Below are positions 10,926-16,581 of a stretch of DNA of 16,581 nucleotides, piece after piece. The DNA lies in NCBI GenBank assembly GCA_903938955.1, contig CAJAFJ010000384.1, positions 1-16,581 of the forward strand, in the 5' to 3' direction. Below the pieces are notes generated by a model that was not told the DNA's origin, made no database searches, and worked only from the letters and a program-made list of their open reading frames with translations. The stretch's first letter is position 1; each line of letters opens with the position of its first letter. This DNA is from an uncultured beta proteobacterium (lineage in GTDB: Bacteria; Pseudomonadota; Gammaproteobacteria; Burkholderiales; Burkholderiaceae). The translations under genes and the position numbers were made by a program.

Positions 10926-13505
10926 ATGGACATCTCACGCATCCGCGCCCTTCGTGGCCCCAATCTGTGGAGCACGCACACCGCCATTGAGGCCGTTGTT
11001 ACCTGTACACCGGCTGAATGTGCCCTGCAAACGCGCAATGGCTTTGAAGGACGGCTGCGTGTCCGCTTTCCGGGGCTCAGCCCCTTGCAACCGACCGGTA
11101 ACGCGGACACGGTGCCCATGGCCCATGTACTTGAACTCGCCGCACTGGAACTGCAAGCGCAAGCAGGCTGCCCGGTGACCTTCAGCCGAACCACGGCGAC
11201 GCTGGAGCCGGCCACTTTTCAGGTCGTGGTCGAGTATTCAGAAGAAGCGGTGGGCCGCCTGGCTCTGGAGCTGGCCGAAAGCTTGTGCCTGGCCGCCCAG
11301 AATGACACCCCTTTTGATCTCCAGCAGGCGCTGGAGCAACTGCGTGAACTGGACGAAGATGTCCGCCTGGGGCCGAGCACGGGTGCGATTGCGCAGGCCG
11401 CCGTGGCACGCAACATTCCCTACCGCCGCATGACGCAAGGCAGCATGATCATGTTTGGCTGGGGCAGCAAGCAGCGCCGCATCCAGGCCGCTGAAATGGA
11501 TGTCACCAGCGCCATTGCCGAAGCCATTGCGCAAGACAAACAACTGACAAAAAAATTGCTGTCGGCCGCAGGCGTGCCGACCCCCGCCGGCCGGGAAGTC
11601 GATACGCCGGAAGATGCGTGGGCCGCCGCGCTTGAAATCGGCCTGCCGGTGGTGATCAAACCCAAGGCCGGTAACCAGGGCAAGGGCGTGACGGTCAACA
11701 TCACCGCGCGCGAGCAACTGATGGCCGCCTACACAACGGCCTCTGAATTCAGCGATGAAATGCTGGTCGAACGCTACATTCCCGGCAACGACTTTCGCCT
11801 GCTGGTGGTGGGCAACAAGCTGGTCGCCGCTGCGCGCCGCGACCCGCCCAGTGTCGCGGGCGATGGCAGTCTAACCATTCGTGAACTGGTGGAGCAGGTT
11901 AACAAAGACCCGCGCCGGGGTCAGGGACACGCTACCTCACTGACCAAAATTCGTTTTGACGACATTGCGCTGGCCAGCTTGGCCGCGCAGGGCTTTCATG
12001 CCGAATCCATCCCGCCCAAGGGCAAACGCGTCACGCTGCGACACAACGCCAACTTGTCTACCGGTGGCTCAGCCACCGATGTGACCGATGATGTGCATCC
12101 CAAAGTAGCCGCCCGCGCCATCGCGGCAGCGCAGATGGTGGGCCTTGATATTTGTGGTGTGGACATGGTCTGCAACAGCATCCTGCGCCCGCTGGAAGAA
12201 CAAGGAGGCGGCGTGGTCGAAGTCAATGCCGCACCGGGTTTGCGCATGCACCTGTCGCCCTCGTTCGGCAAGGGCCGTGCGGTGGGCGAAGCCATTATCT
12301 CGACCATGTTCGGCGAGCACGAAAACGGCCGCATTCCAGTGGTGGCCGTGACCGGCACCAACGGCAAAACCACCACTGTGCGCCTGATCTCTCACCTGCT
12401 GGCACAAAGCGGCTTGCGTGTGGGCATGACCAATACCGACGGTGTTTACATTGACGGCCAGCGCATCGACACCGGCGATTGCAGCGGCCCCAAAAGTGCA
12501 CGCAATGTGCTGCAGCACCCCGATGTGGATGCCGCCGTGCTGGAAACCGCCCGCGGCGGCATGCTGCGCGAAGGCTTGGCCTTTGACCGTTGTGATGTAG
12601 CCGTGGTGACCAACGTCGGCAGCGGCGACCACCTGGGACTGAGCTATATCACGACCGTGGAAGATCTCGCTGTGCTCAAGCGCGTGATCGTGCAAAACAT
12701 TGCCGACACCGGGGTGGCCGTGCTCAACGCGACCGATCCGATTGTTGTGGCCATGGCCCAGCACTGCCGCGGCTCGGTGACCTTTTTCGCGCTGGACCGC
12801 AACCACCCGGTCATGGCGACCCATCTGGCGCAAGGGCGCTGTGCGGTTTATGTTGAGAATAATTGCATCGTGGCAGCCCAAGGCGGCGTCATCAAATACC
12901 AGTTACCACTGGCCAACATCCCCATCACGCTGAATGGCAATATCGGTTTTCAGGTAGAAAACGTCATGGCCTCGGTGGCGGCGGTCTGGGGTTTGGGGCA
13001 CGACTGGGCCACGATCGAGCAAGGTCTGTCCAATTTTGTGAACGACAGCGACAACGCCCTCGGCCGCTTCAACCTGTTCAACTACCGGGGCGCAACCGTC
13101 ATTGCCGACTACGGTCATAACGCCGATGCAATTGCCGCCTTGGTGCGTGCCGTCGAGAGCATGCCTGCCAAGCGCCGCTCGGTGGTGATCAGCGGTGCCG
13201 GTGACCGGCGCGATGAAGATATTCGCCAACAAACCGAAATTCTGGGCCACGCCTTTGACGACGTGGTGTTGTACCAGGACCAGTGCCAGCGCGGGCGTGC
13301 CGATGGCGAGGTGCTGGCCTTGTTGCGCGCAGGTTTGAACCAGGCCACGCGCACCCAGGTCATCCATGAAATTCAAGGTGAGTTCCTGGCCATTGACACG
13401 GCCATGGCTACTTTGGGTGAGGGCGACCTGTGCCTGATCCTGGTTGATCAGGTTGAAGAAGCACTGGCGCACATCGTAGCGCGAATCGCCGAAGACCAGC
13501 GCTGA
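10926..13505 (+). CDS. cphA: Cyanophycin synthetase CphA (CphA1 type)
   Basis: Makes cyanophycin (multi-L-arginyl-poly-L-aspartate) from Asp, Arg and ATP in the cytosol. It has 859 residues, normal for CphA1. The N domain is about 1-205 (ISRIRALRGPNLW). The ATP-grasp domain (about 206-465), which adds Asp to the backbone, shows KPKAGNQGKGV (Lys246), VERYIPGNDFRLLVV, GVDMV and EVNAAPGLRMH. The Mur-ligase domain (about 470-859), which adds Arg to the Asp side chain, is complete: GTNGKTTT at 477-484, ETARGGMLREG, GSGDHLGLSY (His569), ADYGHNAD at 727-734 and GDRRDEDI at 759-766. The N-domain position equivalent to the paralogue's HxxEH reads HVLEL (67-71), so one His is missing. The frame extends upstream to a TTG at 10893, inside the preceding gene; the ATG at 10926 matches the family start. 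It is co-transcribed with cphA', 4 bp apart. Confidence 0.96.
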   Translation: MDISRIRALRGPNLWSTHTAIEAVVTCTPAECALQTRNGFEGRLRVRFPGLSPLQPTGNADTVPMAHVLELAALELQAQAGCPVTFSRTTATLEPATFQVVVEYSEEAVGRLALELAESLCLAAQNDTPFDLQQALEQLRELDEDVRLGPSTGAIAQAAVARNIPYRRMTQGSMIMFGWGSKQRRIQAAEMDVTSAIAEAIAQDKQLTKKLLSAAGVPTPAGREVDTPEDAWAAALEIGLPVVIKPKAGNQGKGVTVNITAREQLMAAYTTASEFSDEMLVERYIPGNDFRLLVVGNKLVAAARRDPPSVAGDGSLTIRELVEQVNKDPRRGQGHATSLTKIRFDDIALASLAAQGFHAESIPPKGKRVTLRHNANLSTGGSATDVTDDVHPKVAARAIAAAQMVGLDICGVDMVCNSILRPLEEQGGGVVEVNAAPGLRMHLSPSFGKGRAVGEAIISTMFGEHENGRIPVVAVTGTNGKTTTVRLISHLLAQSGLRVGMTNTDGVYIDGQRIDTGDCSGPKSARNVLQHPDVDAAVLETARGGMLREGLAFDRCDVAVVTNVGSGDHLGLSYITTVEDLAVLKRVIVQNIADTGVAVLNATDPIVVAMAQHCRGSVTFFALDRNHPVMATHLAQGRCAVYVENNCIVAAQGGVIKYQLPLANIPITLNGNIGFQVENVMASVAAVWGLGHDWATIEQGLSNFVNDSDNALGRFNLFNYRGATVIADYGHNADAIAALVRAVESMPAKRRSVVISGAGDRRDEDIRQQTEILGHAFDDVVLYQDQCQRGRADGEVLALLRAGLNQATRTQVIHEIQGEFLAIDTAMATLGEGDLCLILVDQVEEALAHIVARIAEDQR

Positions 13506-13514
13506 ACGCGGCCG

Positions 13515-13543
13515 GGCCTGAGCGCCGGAGGGCGCGTCAGGCC
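13515..13543. terminator. Strong GC hairpin between the convergent cphA and gpsA genes
   Basis: GGCCTGA-GCGCC-GGAG-GGCGC-g-TCAGGCC folds into a 12-bp stem with a tetraloop and a one-base bulge, placed 10 bp after the cphA stop. Its right arm overlaps the gpsA stop codon (13537-13539). There is no T-run on either side, so it is not a standard intrinsic terminator. It may act as a bidirectional 3' end barrier or RNA-stabilising structure. Confidence 0.45.
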
Positions 13544-14562
13544 AGCTCGTTCGCCGGGTCGCGCGCCATCAGGGCCGCCACCGCTTGTGCCGGTTGAATC
13601 TGGCCGTCCAGCAAAGCCACCACCGCCTGGGCAATCGGCATCTCCACCCCCAGCTGGGTCGCGCGCTGCACCACCGTGCGGGCAGAATAAACACCCTCGG
13701 CCACATGGCCCAGCGCCGCCACCGCCTGCTGCAAAGTTTGGCCCTTGGCCAGGGCCAGCCCGACCTGCCGATTACGCGACAAATCACCCGTCGCGGTCAG
13801 CACCAGATCGCCCAGCCCGCTCAGCCCCATAAAGGTTTCAGACTTGGCGCCCAGTGCCACGCCCAGGCGCATCATCTCGGCCAGGCCGCGGGTGATCAAG
13901 GCGGCACGCGCATTGAGCCCCAAACTCAAGCCATCACACAAACCGGTGGCAATCGCCAGCACGTTTTTGACCGCACCACCGACTTCGACGCCCACCATGT
14001 CGTCATTGGCATAGACCCGAAGTGTCGGGCTGTGAAAAGCGTCTACCAAGGCGCTACGCACCACCGCGTGCGTGCTGGCCGCCACCAGGGCGGTCGGCTG
14101 ACCGCGCGCCACTTCCAGTGCAAAGCTGGGACCACTCAAAATACCCGAGATCAAATCAGGCGCGACACGCGCTTGGATCTCGTGGGCCATGAGGCCAAAA
14201 GACTCGGAGGTGGCGGCTTCAAAGCCCTTGCACAACCAAGCCACAGGCACCCGGCACGTGGCCAGACAAGCCAGCATGGCACGCAAGCCCGCCATCGGCG
14301 TGGCCACGATCACCAGGTCTGCGCTATCGACCAGGTTGGCCAACGCCAACGGCTCGGCGACCGGCACGGAACTGAGGGTCAACGACGGGGGCAGCGCAAT
14401 GCCCGGCAAGTAGCGCGCATTTTCGCGCTGTGCCTGCATGGCCGCCGCTTGGGCGGCATCGCGCACCCACAGCGTCACGGCATGTTGGGCCAGCGGGTTA
14501 TTGCCCGCACTGACCGCCAGTGCCGTTCCCCAGGCTCCACCACCGAGAACTATTATTTTCAT
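13537..14562 (-). CDS. gpsA: NAD(P)+-dependent glycerol-3-phosphate dehydrogenase
   Basis: Reduces dihydroxyacetone phosphate to sn-glycerol 3-phosphate for phospholipid synthesis; soluble or weakly membrane-associated. At 341 residues it has the usual length. The N-terminal Rossmann motif is [12 protein letters not shown] (Gly7, Gly9, Gly12). CKGFE at 111-115 and [15 protein letters not shown] at 143-157 are family signatures. The substrate domain has Lys199 in GGAVKN, the conserved [13 protein letters not shown] segment (214-226), and [23 protein letters not shown] (Asp252). It is the last gene of the rhodanese-grxC-secB-gpsA block, 53 bp after secB, and converges on cphA. The ATG has only a weak upstream purine stretch (GTAAGCAACT) as ribosome binding site. 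Confidence 0.97.
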   Translation of the reverse strand: MKIIVLGGGAWGTALAVSAGNNPLAQHAVTLWVRDAAQAAAMQAQRENARYLPGIALPPSLTLSSVPVAEPLALANLVDSADLVIVATPMAGLRAMLACLATCRVPVAWLCKGFEAATSESFGLMAHEIQARVAPDLISGILSGPSFALEVARGQPTALVAASTHAVVRSALVDAFHSPTLRVYANDDMVGVEVGGAVKNVLAIATGLCDGLSLGLNARAALITRGLAEMMRLGVALGAKSETFMGLSGLGDLVLTATGDLSRNRQVGLALAKGQTLQQAVAALGHVAEGVYSARTVVQRATQLGVEMPIAQAVVALLDGQIQPAQAVAALMARDPANELA

Positions 14563-14615
14563 AGTTGCTTACGCTTGGTACGCGGGGACTTGAGGCCTCA
14601 GTACCTTAAAAATAC

Positions 14616-15086
14616 TTACTGAATGAGGGCCGTGGGTTCAGCCGCTTCGGTAGCAGCGAGTTGCTGCTGTTGCTGCTGCTCGTACATCGCCTGGAAGTTG
14701 ATTTCTGACAGATGCACCGGCGGAAAGCCACCGCGTTGAATCAGGTCGGCCACGTTGCCGCGCAGGTAGGGGTAAACGATTTGCGGGCAGGCGATGCCCA
14801 TGATCTGGCCCATTTGCTCTTGCGGCAGGTTACGAATCTCAAAAATGCCGGCTTGTGTGGCTTCCACCAGAAACACGGTTTTTTCCTTGATCTTGGTCTG
14901 CACGGTCGCCGTCACCGACACCTCAAACATGCCATCCGCCACCGGCGTGGCGTTCACACCCAGCTGGATGTCCACGGTTGGCGACTCCTGCTCTAACAAA
15001 ATCCCGGGCGAATTGGGCTGTTCCAAAGAAGCCTCTTTCAGGTAAACGCGTTGAATCTGAAACACAGGGTCGAGTTGCTCGGTCAT
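14616..15086 (-). CDS. secB: Protein-export chaperone SecB
   Basis: Homotetrameric cytosolic chaperone that holds preproteins unfolded and hands them to SecA. The protein has 156 residues. Family signatures are [18 protein letters not shown] near 14-31, the VSVTATV strand, [10 protein letters not shown], and the strongly conserved [16 protein letters not shown] segment followed by [17 protein letters not shown]. The C-terminal tail is variable and holds a run of six Gln encoded mostly by CAG repeats. The start is well supported: AGGA stands 6 nt before the ATG. Only 13 nt separate that ATG from the T-run of a terminator-like hairpin, which suggests read-through or attenuation control. Confidence 0.97.
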   Translation of the reverse strand: MTEQLDPVFQIQRVYLKEASLEQPNSPGILLEQESPTVDIQLGVNATPVADGMFEVSVTATVQTKIKEKTVFLVEATQAGIFEIRNLPQEQMGQIMGIACPQIVYPYLRGNVADLIQRGGFPPVHLSEINFQAMYEQQQQQQLAATEAAEPTALIQ

Positions 15087-15099
15087 GGAAATTCCTAAT

Positions 15100-15138
15100 A
15101 AAAAAACAATGCCCGCTTAAGACAAATCCCAAGCGGGC
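15100..15138 (-). terminator. Rho-independent terminator/attenuator between grxC and secB
   Basis: On the minus strand GCCCGCTT (15138-15131) pairs with AAGCGGGC (15118-15111) in a perfect 8-bp stem with a 12-nt loop. After ATTG comes a run of seven T (15106-15100). This is a canonical intrinsic terminator for the grxC transcript. Its T-run ends 13 nt before the secB start codon, leaving no room for a secB promoter after it. Confidence 0.8.
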
Positions 15139-15179
15139 CAACGATTGAAGACGGAGAAGATTATGTCAGGTGAAAACGC

Positions 15180-15440
15180 TTAAACCGCGTTCAACAAGGG
15201 CAACAAGCCACCCTGCTTGTCCAGCGCCACCAAGTCATCACAACCGCCCACATGGGTCGCGCCAATAAAAATTTGGGGCACCGTGCGGCGACCCGTGATT
15301 TCCATCATCTGCGCCCGCTGGGCGGGGTCGGTGTCAATGCGGATTTCTTCAATCTGCTCGACGCCTTTGGACTTGAGAACTTGCTTGGCCTGAATGCAGT
15401 ATGGGCAAACGGCGGTGGTGTACATCTTGACGGATTGCAT
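15180..15440 (-). CDS. grxC: Glutaredoxin 3
   Basis: A small 86-residue thioredoxin-fold oxidoreductase that reduces disulfides with glutathione. The dithiol active site is CPYC (Cys12-Cys15), typical of Grx3. The cis-proline is Pro55 in TVPQIFI, and GGCDDL at 65-70 forms the glutathione-binding end; Cys67 in this motif is common in the family. It lies 33 bp after the rhodanese gene and upstream of secB on the same strand, a conserved betaproteobacterial order. A terminator follows about 40 bp after its stop. The ribosome binding site before the ATG is weak (AGAAAGA, rather far upstream). Confidence 0.96.
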   Translation of the reverse strand: MQSVKMYTTAVCPYCIQAKQVLKSKGVEQIEEIRIDTDPAQRAQMMEITGRRTVPQIFIGATHVGGCDDLVALDKQGGLLPLLNAV

Positions 15441-15473
15441 ACAGCTTTGTCTTTCTGAATCGGAGGAATGGGC

Positions 15474-15881
15474 TCAGGCTTTTTCAACCGGCAGGTTGGC
15501 CGACTTCCAAGCGCCGAGGCCGCCCGCCATCGACTGGGCCTGCTCGTAACCCAGTTTTTTGGCAATCGCCACCGCACGACCGGAACGGGCACCGGACTGG
15601 CACACCAGAATGACCGGCAGGGCCTTGTTTTTCACTGCGCCGGGCAGCTTTTCTTCCAACTGGCTCAAGGGAATGTTTTTGGCACCGTTGACATGGCCAG
15701 CAGCGTATTCATTGGCTTCACAGACATCAATGACCACGGCTTTTTCACGGTTGATGAGCTGCACCGCTTTTTCCGCCGTCAGTCCGCCCCCGGTTGCGCC
15801 CTTGATCACAGGCAAAAACAGCGCGACACCCGAGGCCAGCGCAATGGCAATCAACATCCAGTTATCAATAATAAATTTCAA
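15474..15881 (-). CDS. Membrane-anchored rhodanese-like sulfurtransferase (TTG start)
   Basis: A single-domain rhodanese tethered by one N-terminal membrane segment. Starting at the TTG, it has 135 residues: hydrophobic helix at about 9-27 (MLIAIALASG...), then the rhodanese domain at about 33-133. The catalytic loop is CQSGARS with Cys94; other signatures are IDVCEANEY at 51-59, AGHVNGAKNIPL and MAGGLGAWK. The usual DVRE arginine is Cys54 here, a variant I associate with this betaproteobacterial subgroup. The frame is open up to an ATG at 15962, but that has no Shine-Dalgarno and would add 27 polar residues ahead of the anchor. AAGGA lies 8 nt before the TTG, so TTG is preferred. First gene of the block with grxC, secB and gpsA. 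The sulfur donor and acceptor are unknown. Confidence 0.9.
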   Translation of the reverse strand: MKFIIDNWMLIAIALASGVALFLPVIKGATGGGLTAEKAVQLINREKAVVIDVCEANEYAAGHVNGAKNIPLSQLEEKLPGAVKNKALPVILVCQSGARSGRAVAIAKKLGYEQAQSMAGGLGAWKSANLPVEKA

Positions 15882-15889
15882 AACTTTTT

Positions 15890-15894
15890 TCCTT
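15890..15894 (-). promoter_or_regulatory. Ribosome binding site fixing the rhodanese TTG start
   Basis: AAGGA on the minus strand stands 8 nt upstream of the TTG at 15881-15879. The competing in-frame ATG at 15962 has no purine-rich site, so this element decides the start and shortens the protein by 27 residues. Confidence 0.7.
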
Positions 15895-16005
15895 GTTAAA
15901 GACCTGGCACCCGTCGGGTCAGGCCATTGCGATGTGATGACCAAGCCACCAGCCACTCTCATGAATTAAAACAGACCTTTCGTGCTGTCTCACGCAATTA
16001 GAGTA

Positions 16006-16030
16006 AGCCCGCATTTTAGAATGGCGGGCT
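16006..16030. promoter_or_regulatory. Dyad around a possible -10 element upstream of gpmA
   Basis: AGCCCGC (16006-16012) and GCGGGCT (16024-16030) form a perfect 7-bp inverted repeat; ATT/AAT extends it with one bulged G. The loop region contains TAGAAT (16017-16022), a plausible -10 hexamer for the plus-strand gpmA gene about 60 bp downstream. No good -35 was found. No T-run follows on either strand, so it is not a terminator. It could be an operator over the promoter or a 5' UTR hairpin. Confidence 0.35.
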
Positions 16031-16082
16031 ACCGGGTGCATTCAACCTTCGTATTTTCCCGGTTATGACACATCAACACACC

Positions 16083-16581
16083 ATGCATAAACTCGTTCTC
16101 ATCCGCCACGGCGAATCCACCTGGAATCTTGACAACCGCTTTACCGGCTGGACCGACGTCGATTTGACGCCGCTGGGCATTGAGCAGGCCAAAAATGCCG
16201 GCAAATTACTCAAAGCCGAAGGCTATGAGTTTGATGTGGCCTACACCAGCGTACTCAAGCGCGCCACCCGCACGCTGTGGCATGTGCTCGACGAGATGGA
16301 CCGCACCTGGCTGCCGGTGGTCAACAGCTGGCGCCTCAACGAGCGCCACTACGGTGCCCTGCAAGGACTCAACAAAGGTGAAACGGCCAAAAAATTTGGT
16401 GATGAGCAGGTGCTGGCATGGCGCCGCAGCTACGACACCCCACCACCTGCGCTGGAGGCGACCGACCCGCGCTGCGAGCGCACCGATTTGCGCTATGCCA
16501 AGCTGCAGCCCGAGCAAGTGCCGTTGACCGAATGCCTGAAAGACACCGTGGCGCGCGTGATGCCGTTCTGGAACGAAGCCC
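16083..16581 (+). CDS. gpmA: 2,3-bisphosphoglycerate-dependent phosphoglycerate mutase (3' end cut by window)
   Basis: Interconverts 3- and 2-phosphoglycerate in glycolysis and gluconeogenesis; cytosolic. The first 166 codons are present of an expected total of about 247. The catalytic motif is [10 protein letters not shown] with His9 as the phospho-acceptor and Arg8; [10 protein letters not shown] at 20-29, [10 protein letters not shown] (Arg60), and [19 protein letters not shown] with Glu87 identify the dPGM family rather than a generic histidine phosphatase. The second catalytic His lies beyond the right edge. An in-frame ATG at 16065 would add six residues (MTHQHT); neither start has a clear Shine-Dalgarno, and I chose 16083 because family members usually begin [10 protein letters not shown]. 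The gene is divergent from the rhodanese gene. Confidence 0.95.
   Translation, partial: MHKLVLIRHGESTWNLDNRFTGWTDVDLTPLGIEQAKNAGKLLKAEGYEFDVAYTSVLKRATRTLWHVLDEMDRTWLPVVNSWRLNERHYGALQGLNKGETAKKFGDEQVLAWRRSYDTPPPALEATDPRCERTDLRYAKLQPEQVPLTECLKDTVARVMPFWNEA

Noticed and set aside
14577..14605. GGTAC/GTACC repeat and a TGAGGCCTCA palindrome between gpsA and secB
   Set aside because: Arms are only 5 bp, the palindrome has no loop, and no T-run follows; probably chance.
13585..14622. 345-codon plus-strand open frame antisense to gpsA
   Set aside because: The minus strand has full GpsA signatures. The antisense translation is rich in His, Arg and Gln with no recognisable motif or ribosome binding site.

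Overview
The window looks like the chromosome of a betaproteobacterium of order Burkholderiales, most like Comamonadaceae (Rhodoferax/Polaromonas-type). I infer this from the high G+C, the protein sequences, the rhodanese-grxC-secB-gpsA block next to a phosphoglycerate mutase gene, and a proteobacterial cyanophycin locus. No phage, IS, tRNA, rRNA or CRISPR sequence was seen. Coding density is high: the longest gap is about 220 bp (8536-8755), so no stretch over 300 bases lacks a gene.

Layout, left to right. (1) 1-3542, minus strand: a two-gene unit of a secreted histidine-phosphatase-superfamily protein followed by a large membrane hybrid sensor kinase (PAS, HisKA, HATPase, two receiver domains) that runs off the left edge. 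(2) 3643-5675, minus: nadC-nadA, coupled by a TAATG overlap, for quinolinate and NAD synthesis. (3) 5780-13505: a divergent cyanophycin locus. On the minus strand are an ABC exporter-type protein with an unusual N-terminus and a DUF1854 protein, joined by an ATGA overlap. On the plus strand are two tandem cyanophycin synthetase genes 4 bp apart. (4) 13537-15881, minus: rhodanese (TTG start), grxC, secB, gpsA, with a clear intrinsic terminator or attenuator directly in front of the secB ribosome binding site. (5) 16083 to the right edge, plus: gpmA, divergent from the rhodanese gene and cut by the window end.

The most interesting part is the cyanophycin locus. The two synthetases appear to have complementary sets of active sites. 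The upstream paralogue keeps an HxxEH motif in its N domain and an intact ATP-grasp domain, but its Mur-ligase domain has no P-loop lysine and lacks its C-terminal third. The downstream enzyme has intact ATP-grasp and Mur-ligase domains but HxxEL in place of HxxEH. This suggests a split system in which one protein makes or extends primers, or uses beta-Asp-Arg dipeptides, and the other does the full Asp/Arg polymerisation. The co-located ABC protein, with a PH-like N-terminal region and a zinc ribbon, and the DUF1854 protein have no settled function. No cyanophycinase or isoaspartyl dipeptidase gene is in the window.
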